Part shown: one piece after another, positions 41,258 to 51,661 of the stretch | How the letters are laid out: every line of letters starts with the position of its first letter | Numbering within the stretch: the stretch's first letter is position 1 | Source: Homoserinibacter sp. GY 40078 | GTDB taxonomy: Bacteria; Actinomycetota; Actinomycetes; Actinomycetales; Microbacteriaceae | DNA: 64,000 bases | Assembly: GCF_008017545.1 (NCBI RefSeq) | Contig: NZ_VRTZ01000001.1 | Span: 1,081,741 to 1,145,740, forward strand | Direction of reading: 5' to 3' | Notes under the pieces: generated by a model | Told to the model about the DNA's origin: nothing | The model's input: the letters and a program-made list of their open reading frames with translations, nothing else | Database searches by the model: none | Position numbers and translations under genes: made by a program

Positions 41258-42244
41258 GTGAGCACCGAGCATGCGGTCCGCCCCGTTCTGACTGCGGCGG
41301 CGCTCATCGCGTCGATAGGCGTCGGCGGTGTCATGGCGCTTCAGCCGCGGGTCAACGGCGAGCTCGCCGTGCACCTCGACGACGGCATCGTCGCGGCATT
41401 CATCTCGTTCGCCGTCGGGACCATCGCGTGCGGGTTGGCGCTCGTGGTCTGGGCGCCGGGGCGCCGCGGTCTCGGACGCATCCGCGAGGCGCTCGCCCTG
41501 CGCACGCTGCCCGTGCCCTACCTGTTCGGCGGGGTCGCGGGTGCCGTGCTCGTCACCGCCCAGGGGCTCACGGCGGCCGTGCTCGGGGTCGCGCTCTTCA
41601 CGGTCGCGCTCGTCGGCGGGCAGACGATCGGGTCTCTCGTCGTCGATCGTCGCGGCGTCGGCACCATGGGCCCGAAGCCGTTCACGGTGCAGCGACTGCT
41701 GGGGGCCGCGCTCGCCGTGGTCGCGGTCGGGTGGGCCGTCTCGGATCGCATCGCGACCGAGGTTGCGTGGTGGATGCTCGTGCTGCCGTTGCTCGCGGGC
41801 GCCGGTGCCGCCTGGCAGCAGGCGGTGAACGGGCAGCTGCGCGAGCGCGCGGGATCGGTGCTGAGCGCGACGTTCGTGAGCTTCGTCGCTGGCACCGCGG
41901 CGCTCATCGTGGCCGCGGGCGTCGAGGTCGCCGTCGCGGGTCCGCCGGACCCGCTGCCCGGTGAGGCCTGGCTCTACACGGGCGGCCTGCTCGGGATCGT
42001 CTTCGTGGCGGCGGCGGCCGCGCTCGTCCCCCTCATCGGCGTGCTCATGTTCGGTCTCGCGACGATCGCCGGTCAGCTGAGCATCGCTGTGCTCCTCGAC
42101 CTCATCGCGCCCGTGGGGGTCGCGACCCTCGACACGGCAACGGTCGGGGGTGCGGTGCTCGCCATCGTCGCAGTCGCGGTCGCGGCGATCCGGCGGCCTC
42201 CGCGCCAGGATGTCACAGACGCGACAGGTGCTTCTTCGCGTTGA
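41258..42244 (+). CDS. DMT family transporter (DUF606/YdcZ type)
   Basis: A 328-residue membrane protein of two repeated five-helix halves, each beginning with the pattern G...ALQPRVNGEL or WQQAVNGQLRERAGSVLSATFVS, which is the DUF606/YdcZ signature in the drug/metabolite transporter superfamily. About ten membrane helices. GTG start at 41258, 15 nt after tRNA-Thr. Its last 32 nt overlap the convergent nitroreductase gene. Substrate unknown. Confidence 0.88.
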   Translation: MSTEHAVRPVLTAAALIASIGVGGVMALQPRVNGELAVHLDDGIVAAFISFAVGTIACGLALVVWAPGRRGLGRIREALALRTLPVPYLFGGVAGAVLVTAQGLTAAVLGVALFTVALVGGQTIGSLVVDRRGVGTMGPKPFTVQRLLGAALAVVAVGWAVSDRIATEVAWWMLVLPLLAGAGAAWQQAVNGQLRERAGSVLSATFVSFVAGTAALIVAAGVEVAVAGPPDPLPGEAWLYTGGLLGIVFVAAAAALVPLIGVLMFGLATIAGQLSIAVLLDLIAPVGVATLDTATVGGAVLAIVAVAVAAIRRPPRQDVTDATGASSR

Positions 42245-42767
42245 CGGTGGTGCGCGGCTTGCTCGAGCGCGTCTCCTTCGACCCTACGTAGAGCCAGCCG
42301 AGTAGGCGCTCGCCGGGTGCGAGGTCGTGGGCGCGGTGCAGGGCCTCGGCTCGGGTGTACCAACCGGTGCGCCACATCACACCCCACCCGTCTTCGTCGA
42401 GCAACAGGCTGAGCGAGTGCGCGACGCCGGATGCGACAGCCTCCTGCTCCCAGTCCGCCACCTTCTCGCTCCGGACCGGCGACACCACGATGGCGAGCAG
42501 CAGGGGCGCTCGCAGCGGCTTGCGCGCCAGCTTGTCCGCATCCGATCCGGTCGCGCCGGAGGCCTCCGCGATCGCGCGGCCCACCTTCTCGCGGGCCTCG
42601 CCGCGGATCGCGATGACCCGCCACGGGTGAAGCGCCGCATGGTCGGCGACCGTGCCGGCGACCTCGAGGATCTTGCGCAGCCGCTTGTCGGTCGGGGCCG
42701 CGTCGCCGACGCTCGACCGCGACCGGCGCCGGAGCATCGCCTCGGCGGCCGGCCCGCGCGTCGGCAT
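42213..42767 (-). CDS. Nitroreductase family protein
   Basis: A 184-residue FMN-dependent nitroreductase-like protein. The N-terminal RRSRSSVGDAAPTDKRLRKI matches the FMN-binding RRS(I/V) motif, HAALHPWRVIAIRG the next conserved loop, and VAHSLSLLLDEDGWGVMWRT the C-terminal core. The tail is basic. Start ATG overlaps the msrB stop as TGATG. The link to msrB suggests redox defence, as inference. Physiological substrate unknown. Confidence 0.85.
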   Translation of the reverse strand: MPTRGPAAEAMLRRRSRSSVGDAAPTDKRLRKILEVAGTVADHAALHPWRVIAIRGEAREKVGRAIAEASGATGSDADKLARKPLRAPLLLAIVVSPVRSEKVADWEQEAVASGVAHSLSLLLDEDGWGVMWRTGWYTRAEALHRAHDLAPGERLLGWLYVGSKETRSSKPRTTVNAKKHLSRL

Positions 42768-43180
42768 CAGCTCTCGGGCTCGGCCTCGGGCGCGAAGCCG
42801 AGGGACAGCGAGTTCATGCAGTAGCGCAGCCCCGTGGGCGTGCCGAAGCCGTCGTCGAAGACGTGACCCAGGTGGCCGCCGCAGTTCGCGCAGCGCACCT
42901 CGGTGCGCACCATGCCGAGCGAGCGGTCCTCGATGAGCTCCACCGCATCCGGGTTCACGGAGTCGTAGAAGCTCGGCCACCCGCAGCCGGAGTCGAACTT
43001 CGTTCCGCTCTTGAACAGCTCAGCGCCGCACGCCGCACAGGTGTAGAGACCCGCCCGGTGCTCGTCGAGCAGCTCGCCCGTCCACGCGCGCTCCGTGCCC
43101 GCCTCGCGCAGCACCTTGTAGCGGTCGTCGCCGAGCTCCTCTCGCCACTGCTCGTCCGTCTTGCTGACCTTGTAGCTCAT
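42767..43180 (-). CDS. msrB: Peptide-methionine (R)-S-oxide reductase MsrB
   Basis: Repairs oxidised methionine. 137 residues, all MsrB hallmarks: two zinc CxxC pairs (TCAACGAEL and RCANCGGHLGHVF), the core DSGCGWPSFYDSV and the catalytic Cys in GLRYCMNSLSL. The ATG at 43180 (MSYKVSKTDEQW) is chosen by the family start. Overlaps the nitroreductase start. ~170 nt of intergenic DNA with no evident gene separate it from the divergent DUF3263 gene. Confidence 0.96.
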   Translation of the reverse strand: MSYKVSKTDEQWREELGDDRYKVLREAGTERAWTGELLDEHRAGLYTCAACGAELFKSGTKFDSGCGWPSFYDSVNPDAVELIEDRSLGMVRTEVRCANCGGHLGHVFDDGFGTPTGLRYCMNSLSLGFAPEAEPES

Positions 43181-43351
43181 CGGGCTCCTCTCCTCGCACA
43201 TCGTAGGGGCCCGGATCGGGCTCCCGCTGAATGCAACGTCACGTGACCGCCGGGCGTTCCCGGGGCTCCGCCGCGGGGCTCACCGGATTCATAGCAGGTC
43301 GCGCCTAGGATGACGGCGTCCCGAATCCGGGGACGCGATCGGGAGGTGCAC

Positions 43352-43669
43352 ATGGTCGGTACAGCCGGCGCCGCGCGCCTCCCCGACGATCCGCCGCTCC
43401 CCGCCGGGCTCGACGAGCTCTCGCGTCGGGTGCTCGAGTTCGAGCTCTCATGGACGGGCCGCGACGGCGCCAAGGCGAGCGCGATCCGCGTGGAGTTCGG
43501 GGTGACCCCCGCCCGCTACTATCAGATGTTGTCGGCGGTGCTGGACTCGCCGGCGGCGCTGCGTCACGATCCGCTCCTGGTGCGTCGCCTGCAGCGCGTC
43601 CAAGATGCACGGGCCGCAGCACGAGCCTCGCGGACCTTCCGCATCGATCCCCAGGACCCGACTCCGTAG
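43352..43669 (+). CDS. DUF3263 domain protein
   Basis: A 105-residue actinobacterial protein of the DUF3263 family. The core LSRRVLEFELSWTGRDGAKA then FGVTPARYYQMLSAVLDSPA looks like a helix-turn-helix, so DNA binding is possible. The ATG at 43352 has GGGAGGT just upstream. Its TAG is directly followed by the ATG of the LytR_C gene, so the two are co-translated, the usual arrangement. Confidence 0.88.
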   Translation: MVGTAGAARLPDDPPLPAGLDELSRRVLEFELSWTGRDGAKASAIRVEFGVTPARYYQMLSAVLDSPAALRHDPLLVRRLQRVQDARAAARASRTFRIDPQDPTP

Positions 43670-44245
43670 ATGGCAGCCTTTCCCCGCGATCAGTTCGACG
43701 AGATCCCCCGCGATATCGACCGTGTCGGCGCGCACCGCGCCCCCGGCAAGCCGGGTCGAGGGTGGGTCGCGTTCGCGTGGGCCGCTCTCGCGACCGGCGT
43801 TCTCGTCGTGGTCGGTCTCTTCGCGCTCGCGGCGCTCGACTCCCGCTTCGAACTGCCCGTGTTCGCCCCGGAGACCCCGAGTGCGACCCCGAGCGAGACC
43901 ATCGTGGAGACCGCCGACCCGGTGACCGACCCCTCCACGCTCGACGACGCGCTGCGCGACGGCCTCACGATCGCGGTGCTGAACGCGACGGGAACCGAGG
44001 GCCTGTCGAATGTGGCCGGCGACCAGATCGCGGACGCGGGGTGGCCCAACCCGAGCCGCGCTGCGGCCGACGTCACCGACGACACGGAGACGATCGTCTA
44101 CTACTCGTCCGAAGAGTACGAGGGCGTCGCGCGCGGGATCATGGAGCTCATCGGAGCGGCCGACGTGAGCCTCTCAGACGCCTTCCCCGCGACGGTCGTC
44201 ACGGTCGTCCTCGGGTCCGATTACGAGCCTCCCGCCGGGGGCTGA
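43670..44245 (+). CDS. LytR C-terminal domain membrane protein
   Basis: 191 residues: a short cytoplasmic start, one membrane segment ([20 protein letters not shown]), a Thr/Ser/Pro linker, then a LytR_C domain ([20 protein letters not shown] to VTVVLGSDY). LytR_C domains sit on the outside and are linked to cell-wall glycopolymer attachment. No LCP catalytic domain is fused here. Start directly abuts the DUF3263 stop. Confidence 0.9.
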   Translation: MAAFPRDQFDEIPRDIDRVGAHRAPGKPGRGWVAFAWAALATGVLVVVGLFALAALDSRFELPVFAPETPSATPSETIVETADPVTDPSTLDDALRDGLTIAVLNATGTEGLSNVAGDQIADAGWPNPSRAAADVTDDTETIVYYSSEEYEGVARGIMELIGAADVSLSDAFPATVVTVVLGSDYEPPAGG

Positions 44246-44257
44246 GCACCCCTCTGA

Positions 44258-44273
44258 ACGCCCGTCGGGGCGT
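44258..44273 (+). terminator. Short hairpin after the LytR_C gene
   Basis: A 6-bp GC stem with GTCG loop (44258-44263 with 44268-44273), 12 nt after the stop codon. No U-run; a weak terminator candidate. Confidence 0.4.
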
Positions 44274-44426
44274 CCCGTGTTACGCCGATGTTTAATCTGC
44301 GTTGATTCTTCGTCATGCCTGCCTTTTTCGGGGCTTCCGGGCGATCTGCGGCGGCCCGGGATGGCTACCATCGCGGGTGTGCGGCCCGAGAAGCGGTTGC
44401 ACGGATGCACAGCAGGGAGCACGACC

Positions 44427-44627
44427 ATGGCCAACGGAACCGTCAAGTGGTTCAACGCGGAGAAGGGCTTCGGTTTCATCACCGTCGACGGAGGACAGGA
44501 CGTCTTCGTCCACTACTCGGCCATCGACATGCCCGGCTACAAGGTCCTCGAGGAGGGCCAGGCGGTGACCTTCGAGGTCGGAACCGGAGCCAAGGGCCCG
44601 CAGGCGGAGTCGGTTCGCCCGGTCTGA
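44427..44627 (+). CDS. cspA: Cold-shock protein (CspA family)
   Basis: A 66-residue single cold-shock domain that binds single-stranded nucleic acid. RNP1 KGFGFITV and RNP2 VFVHYSAI are both present, and the start [14 protein letters not shown] is canonical. The ATG at 44427 is preceded by a long leader of over 100 nt after the AT-rich stretch near 44289, as is usual for cold-shock mRNAs. The longer upstream frame is not coding. Confidence 0.95.
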   Translation: MANGTVKWFNAEKGFGFITVDGGQDVFVHYSAIDMPGYKVLEEGQAVTFEVGTGAKGPQAESVRPV

Positions 44628-44684
44628 GCGTGCTCGCCCCCTGTTCCGCGGGTCGCCGCGGAACGTCGGAGTGGGCGCCCTAGC

Positions 44685-45728
44685 ATGGCCCGCATGCAGT
44701 CGAGGGGCCGCCGGGCGATCGTGACCGGCCTGGCGGTGGTGATCGCGATCGGTGCCGCGGGGTGCACCTCGCCGGAGGTCATGCCCGTGCCGACTCCGAC
44801 ACCGACGTACACCTCCGACTACGTCACGCCCGAACCGGTCGTCTACGCCCCGCTCACCGGGATGCCGGTGGACGACCCCGCATCGATCGAACGTCCCTCG
44901 CTCGCGGCGAAGATCGACAACCACTGGGATGCCCGCCCGCAGGTCGGTCTCGAGAGCACCGATCTCGTGTTCGAGGAGCTGGTCGAGGGAGGCCTCACCC
45001 GCTACATGGCGGTGTGGCACTCGCATCTTCCGAAGGAGATCGGGCCGATCCGCTCGATCCGACCGATGGATCCGGACATCGCCTCCCCGCTCGGCGGCAT
45101 CATCGCCTACTCGGGCGGCCAGTTGCGCTTCGTGGCGCTCATGCAGCAGACGGATGTCTACAACGCGATCCACGGGCAGCCCGACACAGCCGACGTCATG
45201 TATCGGACCTCGTCGAAGGCGGCACCGCACAACGTGATCGTGAAGGCGCGTGAACTCGTCGCCGCGCACTCCGATCTGGCCGCGCCCCCGCAGCTGTTCG
45301 CGTTCGCCGATTCGGCCGACGCGTCGACCGCTGCACGGGAGGGCAAGGCGATCTCGGGCGTCGACCTCGTCTTCGGATCGTCGTCGCAACCGTCCTGGCG
45401 CTGGAAGCAGGGGGTCTGGCTGCGCAGCCAGGACGGCGAACCGGACCTCGACTCCGCGGGGAATCGCCTGAGCGCGGTGAACGTGGTGGTCATCCGCGTG
45501 CCCGTCTCGTACGGCCTCGGCGTGCCCAAGACCGAGCTCATCGGCAGCGGCGAGGCGAAGGTGCTCTCGGGGGGCCGGATCGTGAGCGCAACGTGGTCGA
45601 AGGCGAGCCGGACGGCGCCGATCCGCTTGGTCGACAGCACGGGTGCGGTGATCCGTTTGGCTCCCGGCAACAGCTGGATCGAGCTCGTGCCGACCTCCGG
45701 CTCGGTTTCCGCGATCGCAGCCAAGTAG
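44685..45728 (+). CDS. DUF3048 domain lipoprotein
   Basis: 347 residues. Lipoprotein-type signal peptide with Cys in IGAAGCTS, a Pro/Thr linker, then the DUF3048 domain: PLTGMPVDDPASIERPSLAA, AKIDNHWDARPQVGLESTDL and GGLTRYMAVWHSH are diagnostic. This family (YerB-like) is exported; its function is unknown. Start is ATG 44685 or 44694. Followed by the groL control region. Confidence 0.9.
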   Translation: MARMQSRGRRAIVTGLAVVIAIGAAGCTSPEVMPVPTPTPTYTSDYVTPEPVVYAPLTGMPVDDPASIERPSLAAKIDNHWDARPQVGLESTDLVFEELVEGGLTRYMAVWHSHLPKEIGPIRSIRPMDPDIASPLGGIIAYSGGQLRFVALMQQTDVYNAIHGQPDTADVMYRTSSKAAPHNVIVKARELVAAHSDLAAPPQLFAFADSADASTAAREGKAISGVDLVFGSSSQPSWRWKQGVWLRSQDGEPDLDSAGNRLSAVNVVVIRVPVSYGLGVPKTELIGSGEAKVLSGGRIVSATWSKASRTAPIRLVDSTGAVIRLAPGNSWIELVPTSGSVSAIAAK

Positions 45729-45800
45729 CAGGCTCGATCGGGCGCCGGATGCGGCACGCGTTCGTGCCGCCGAGGGTGTCGTGCAGCCGTCTGTCGTCGG

Positions 45801-45827
45801 CTTGCACTCCCCACCCGCGAGTGCCAA
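45801..45827. promoter_or_regulatory. CIRCE operator 1 of groL
   Basis: GCACTC (45804-45809), a 9-nt spacer and GAGTGC (45819-45824), with outer TT and CAA partly matching: a CIRCE element, the HrcA repressor site, ~75 nt upstream of groL. Confidence 0.85.
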
Positions 45828-45835
45828 ACTGGTCC

Positions 45836-45862
45836 CTGGCACTCGTGATCTGTGAGTGCCAA
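45836..45862. promoter_or_regulatory. CIRCE operator 2 of groL
   Basis: CTGGCACTC (45836-45844), 9-nt spacer, GAGTGCCAA (45854-45862): a closer match to CIRCE, 40 nt before the groL ATG. Together with operator 1 it indicates HrcA control. Confidence 0.93.
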
Positions 45863-45898
45863 ATCACTGTGGATCACGTCCGGGAGGGACGACACTAA

Positions 45899-47521
<1,623 letters not shown>

Positions 47522-47537
47522 GCACCAGCCACACCAC

Positions 47538-47570
47538 AGGCGGGCGGCTCCCACAAGGGGCCGCCCGCCT
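47538..47570 (+). terminator. Terminator after groL
   Basis: An 11-bp perfect GC-rich stem (47538-47548 with 47560-47570) that extends inwards with TCCC/GGG, 17 nt after groL. It lies between groL and the convergent WXG100 gene. Confidence 0.75.
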
Positions 47571-47606
47571 CGTCGTATCCGGGAGGAGTGATCCGGCTGC
47601 GCGCGC

Positions 47607-47897
47607 TCAGCTCGCGAAGAGGCGCGTGTTGTGCTGCTCGATCTCCGCGTATTGGCGGCCGGCCTGGGCGAGCGCACCGCCGAGCGCGGTGAGCGCGTCG
47701 TCCACCCGCTGCTGCGCGGCTCGCCACTCGGACACCACACCGCGGAAGGCGGTGGCCGCCGAACCCGACCACGATCCCTGCAACTGCTCGAGCTGGGCGT
47801 GCAAAGAGGAGGTCTCGGACTGGATGCGCCCCACCGTTGTGCGGGCGGCCGTCGCATGGGCGAGGACGGCGTCGCTGTCGACGTGATAACTGGTCAT
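47607..47897 (-). CDS. WXG100 family protein
   Basis: 96-residue helical hairpin protein. The turn motif WSG is in LQGSWSGSAATAF, and residues before and after form two amphipathic helices, as in ESAT-6-like WXG100 proteins exported by type VII secretion. ATG at 47897. No type VII component (EccC, EccD) is in the window, so it is an orphan copy. It follows the sensor kinase by 10 nt on the same strand, so may be co-transcribed with it. Confidence 0.85.
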   Translation of the reverse strand: MTSYHVDSDAVLAHATAARTTVGRIQSETSSLHAQLEQLQGSWSGSAATAFRGVVSEWRAAQQRVDDALTALGGALAQAGRQYAEIEQHNTRLFAS

Positions 47898-47907
47898 GGG
47901 CGCCACG

Positions 47908-49596
47908 CTAGGCGCCGGCATCCGCCTTCTCGCCCGCGGACTCCGGATCGGGGGAGGACGCGGACTCATCGGTGCGGGGGAGGAGCGGGATGCTGACGCG
48001 GAAGGTCGCCCCGCCGCCGGGCGTCTCGACGACCTCGACGAGACCCTCGTGCTTCGCGACGATGCCCTGCACGATCGCGAGACCGAGCCCCGACCCACCG
48101 GTCTCGCGCGTGCGCGAGGTGTCGGCGCGCCAGAACCGCTGGAAGATCTTCTCGCGCAGCTGAGGCGGGATCCCCTCGCCGTGATCGACGATCGAGATGC
48201 TGCCGTATCCGCCGACGCGGTCGACGCCCACCACGAGCTCGATCGGACTGTCGTCGGGGGTGAAGCGCATCGCATTGCCCACGAGGTTCGTGACGACCTG
48301 ACGAATCTTGTCCTCTTCGCCGCGCACCACCGGGCCGACCTCCGGCAGGGGCTGCGCGGGGGTCGTCACCGTCGGGATCGTGTCGCTCGGGCGGCGCCGA
48401 CGCAGGCGTGCGAGCGCGGATCCGGCGAACGCGATCGGTCCGGTCGCCGCCATCGCGCCGGCATCGGTGGGCGGCGCGGCGTCGGTCTCGTCGTCGGAGG
48501 ACGGCACGGGGTTCGGCTCGGCGACCTCGACGGTGATCCGGCGTTGCGGTGCCGAAGCCGACGCGTCGAGCGCGGCATCCTGGGCGATCGGCAGCAGGTC
48601 GACGGGTGCGGGCACGAGGGGACGCGTCTCGTCGAGGCGTGCGAGCTCGAGCAGGTCCTCCACGAGGCCGCCCATCCGGATCGCCTCGCGCTCGATGCGG
48701 TCCATCGCCTGAGCGACGTCCTCCGGCTTCTGCAGCGCGCCCATCCGGTAGAGCTCCGCGTAGCCGCGCAACGACACGAGCGGGGTGCGCAGCTCGTGGC
48801 TCGCGTCGCCGACGAACCGGCGCATCTGCTCCACCGCGTGCTGGCGGTCGGCGAACGCCCGGTCGATGCGCGCGAGCATCGTGTTGAGAGATCGGTTCAG
48901 GCGACCCACCTCGGTGTTCGGGGTCGCCCCGCCGAGTCGTTGCGAGTAGTCGCCGGCGGCGAATCGCGCGGCGGTGCGTTCCACGTCGCGCAGGGGCCCG
49001 AAGGTGCTGTTGACGAGCAACTGGGTGACGGCGGCACCGAGCAGCACGACCGCGACCGCGAACAGGAAGAAGATCAGCGCGTAGCGGGTGATGGTGCTGT
49101 TGACGTCGGTGAGGTCGACGCCGACGACGAGGGTCACGAACTCGCCGCTGTCGACCGTGAGCACCGTGGTCTTCACCCGCCACTGCCCGAGGCCGGAGGC
49201 GTCGGTGAGCGTTGTGAACTGGCCGTCGTGCACGGCGCTCCAGGGGAGCGTCATGCCGGAGAAGTCCGGCTGCAGTGCGGAATCCGGAACGTTGTCGCAG
49301 TAGGTGCGACCTCCGGGGCTCAGGATGGCCACGAGGTAGCCGGGGTCGTACTGGACGGAGCACGTCAGCACGGGGTCAAGATTGCGCTGGGCCTCCTGGA
49401 ATCCCGCGGTGACGTTCTCGTTCGCCTTCTCGAAGAGGTAGGTGCTGAGCACGGTCATCGTGCCCATTCCGGCAACAGCGAGGCCGAAGGTCAGCAGAAG
49501 CACCGTCACACCCGTGATCTTGGTGCGGAGCGAGATGCCGTTCCACATCCGGTCGAACGAGGTGTGGAGCTTCGACATCGGGGGACCCGCTGTCAC
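47908..49596 (-). CDS. Sensor histidine kinase with a loop insertion
   Basis: 562 residues. Two membrane segments (~28-50 and ~187-210) frame an extracytoplasmic sensor with two Cys. HAMP follows, then HisKA with His in FVGDASHELRTPLVSLRGYA, and HATPase boxes NLVGNAMRFTPDD, DHGEGIPPQL and GGSGLGLAIVQGIV. Between the first ATPase strand and the N box there is an unusual ~65-residue low-complexity insertion rich in Asp, Pro, Thr and Ala with a RRRR cluster. GTG start overlaps the regulator stop (GTGA). It resembles the TcrY/PhoR(Mtb) group; the stimulus is unknown. Confidence 0.92.
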   Translation of the reverse strand: MTAGPPMSKLHTSFDRMWNGISLRTKITGVTVLLLTFGLAVAGMGTMTVLSTYLFEKANENVTAGFQEAQRNLDPVLTCSVQYDPGYLVAILSPGGRTYCDNVPDSALQPDFSGMTLPWSAVHDGQFTTLTDASGLGQWRVKTTVLTVDSGEFVTLVVGVDLTDVNSTITRYALIFFLFAVAVVLLGAAVTQLLVNSTFGPLRDVERTAARFAAGDYSQRLGGATPNTEVGRLNRSLNTMLARIDRAFADRQHAVEQMRRFVGDASHELRTPLVSLRGYAELYRMGALQKPEDVAQAMDRIEREAIRMGGLVEDLLELARLDETRPLVPAPVDLLPIAQDAALDASASAPQRRITVEVAEPNPVPSSDDETDAAPPTDAGAMAATGPIAFAGSALARLRRRRPSDTIPTVTTPAQPLPEVGPVVRGEEDKIRQVVTNLVGNAMRFTPDDSPIELVVGVDRVGGYGSISIVDHGEGIPPQLREKIFQRFWRADTSRTRETGGSGLGLAIVQGIVAKHEGLVEVVETPGGGATFRVSIPLLPRTDESASSPDPESAGEKADAGA

Positions 49597-50294
49597 GCCT
49601 TCTGCGTCTTGAGCATGTAGCCGAACCCGCGCTTGGTCTGGATCATCGGCTCAGCCGAGTGCTGGTCGATCTTGCGGCGCAGGTAGGAGATGTAGCTCTC
49701 GACGATGCCCGCGTCGCCGTTGAAGTCGTACTCCCAGACATGGTCGAGGATCTGCGCCTTCGACAGCACCCGGTTGGGGTTGAGCATGAGGTAGCGCAGC
49801 AGCTTGAACTCGGTGGGCGAGAGCTCGACCGACACGTCGCCGACGGTGACTTCGTGGGTGTCCTGGTCCATCGTGAGCTCGCCGGCGCGGATGATGGCGT
49901 CTTCCTCGTCCTGCATCGTGCGGCGCAGGATCGCCTTGATGCGGGCCACGATCTCATCGAGCGAGAACGGCTTCGTCACGTAGTCGTCGCCGCCGACCGT
50001 GAGGCCCGTGATCTTGTCTTCGGTGTCGTCTTTCGCGGTGAGGAACAGGATGGGCGCCGTGTACCCGGAGGCGCGGAGCCGCTTGGTGACGCCGAAGCCG
50101 TTCATGTCGGGGAGCATGACGTCGAGGATGATCAGGTCGGGCTCCTCATCGAGGACCGCGGAGATCGCCTGGGCACCGTTGCCGACCGCGCGCACGGCGA
50201 AGCCGGCGAAGCGGAGGCTGGTGGTCAGCAGGTCGCGGATGTTGGGCTCGTCGTCGACGATCAGGATCTTGGGTCCGTCGCTCATGTCCGCCAT
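49593..50294 (-). CDS. OmpR-family response regulator
   Basis: 233 residues. Receiver with Asp in LIILDVMLPDMNGFGVTKRL, Lys in DYVTKPFSLDEIVARI, and a winged helix with SPTEFKLLRYLMLNPNRVLS and ILDHVWEYDFNGDAGIVESY. Overall it is closest in my reading to mycobacterial PhoP/TcrX. Start ATG 50294 or 50285. It pairs with the downstream kinase (overlapping genes). Targets unknown. Confidence 0.93.
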   Translation of the reverse strand: MADMSDGPKILIVDDEPNIRDLLTTSLRFAGFAVRAVGNGAQAISAVLDEEPDLIILDVMLPDMNGFGVTKRLRASGYTAPILFLTAKDDTEDKITGLTVGGDDYVTKPFSLDEIVARIKAILRRTMQDEEDAIIRAGELTMDQDTHEVTVGDVSVELSPTEFKLLRYLMLNPNRVLSKAQILDHVWEYDFNGDAGIVESYISYLRRKIDQHSAEPMIQTKRGFGYMLKTQKA

Positions 50295-50356
50295 TATCCT
50301 GCATGTTCGCTGAATGTGGTCTGGAAGATACGTGGAGTCGCGCTTAGCCTGGATCG

Positions 50357-51601
50357 ATGGCTGAGGAGCGCATCGTCATCGTCGGGGCAGGGCTCGCAGG
50401 AGCGGGGGCCGCCGAAGAGCTACGGAACCGCGGATTCGAGGGCGAGATCCGACTCATCGGAGCCGAGCCGCACGCCCCGTACATCCGCCCGCCCCTGTCG
50501 AAGGGGTACCTGCTCGGCGAGGAGGAGCGCGCCTCGTTCGACGTGCATCCGCTCGGCTGGTACGCGGAACACGGCATCCACTTCGTGCCCGGTGTCGCAG
50601 CGACGGGGATCGACCGCGAGGCGCGTCTCGTGCAGCTCGCCGGGGGCGACGCGGCCGGATACGACCGTCTGCTGCTCGCGACGGGGGCGTCGCCGCGGCC
50701 CCTCCCCGTGCCGGGGGGAGACCTCGCCGGCGTGCAGTTGCTGCGCACCGTCGAGCAGTCGGATGCCCTGCGTGCCACCCTCGACGAGGGCGGACGTCGT
50801 GTCGTGGTGATCGGATCCGGGTGGATCGGCATGGAGGCCGCATCCGCCGCCCGCACCCTCGGCAACGAGGTGACGGTGCTGATGCGAGGCGGCGTCCCCC
50901 TCGCATCCCAGCTGGGAGCGCAGCTCGGCGCCGACTTCGCCCGGCTGCACGAGGAGAACGGGGTCGTGCTGCGGCCCGGCGCGGCCGTGCGCGAGGTACT
51001 CGGGGGCGCGGGACGGGTGAGCGGCGTCGAGCTGGATGGCGGCGAAGTCCTGCCCGCGGAGGTCGTGATCGCAGCGGTGGGTGCCGAGCCCGCCGTGGGG
51101 CTCGCCGCATCCGCAGGACTCGCGACCGACGACGGCGTGCTCATCGACGAGCGGCTGCGCACGAGCGACGAGCGCATCTGGGCCGCAGGCGACATCGCCG
51201 CCGCCACGCATCCGCTCCTCGCCGCAGCCGGGCTGCCGTCGCGCATCCGGAGCGAGCACTGGGCGAACGCCGAGAAGACGGGGCCCGCCGCAGCCCGCTC
51301 GATGCTGGGCGACGAGACGCCCTACGACGAGATCCCGTACTTCTACACCGACCAGTTCGATCTCGGCATGGAGTACACGGGCTTCGCGCACCTCGCCGCC
51401 GACGCCGAGGTGGTGATCCGCGGCGACCGGGCCGCACGCGAGTTCATCGCGTTCTGGGTGCGCCAGGGACATGTCGTCGCCGGCATGAACATCAACGTGT
51501 GGGACGTCGCCGATCAGATCGCCGCGCTCGTGCGGGCCGGCATCGGCGGCGACACGGCCGATCTCGCCCGGCTGGCCGACCCCGATTCGCCGCTCGGATA
51601 G
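50357..51601 (+). CDS. FAD-dependent ferredoxin/rubredoxin reductase
   Basis: 414-residue flavoprotein. The FAD motif GAGLAGAGAAEELR is N-terminal, the NAD(P)H motif VVVIGSGWIGMEAASAARTL is at ~150, and the late FAD motif is IWAAGDIAA. A C-terminal Reductase_C domain (FYTDQFDLGMEYTGFA) is typical of ferredoxin reductases serving P450 or dioxygenase systems. No ferredoxin or oxygenase gene is adjacent. ATG 50357, divergent from the two-component system by 62 nt. Confidence 0.92.
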   Translation: MAEERIVIVGAGLAGAGAAEELRNRGFEGEIRLIGAEPHAPYIRPPLSKGYLLGEEERASFDVHPLGWYAEHGIHFVPGVAATGIDREARLVQLAGGDAAGYDRLLLATGASPRPLPVPGGDLAGVQLLRTVEQSDALRATLDEGGRRVVVIGSGWIGMEAASAARTLGNEVTVLMRGGVPLASQLGAQLGADFARLHEENGVVLRPGAAVREVLGGAGRVSGVELDGGEVLPAEVVIAAVGAEPAVGLAASAGLATDDGVLIDERLRTSDERIWAAGDIAAATHPLLAAAGLPSRIRSEHWANAEKTGPAAARSMLGDETPYDEIPYFYTDQFDLGMEYTGFAHLAADAEVVIRGDRAAREFIAFWVRQGHVVAGMNINVWDVADQIAALVRAGIGGDTADLARLADPDSPLG

Positions 51602-51661
51602 ACGGCGTATGCACGGCATACGGCCCCGCGCATCCGCGTCGCCCCGGCATAGCATCGAGCC

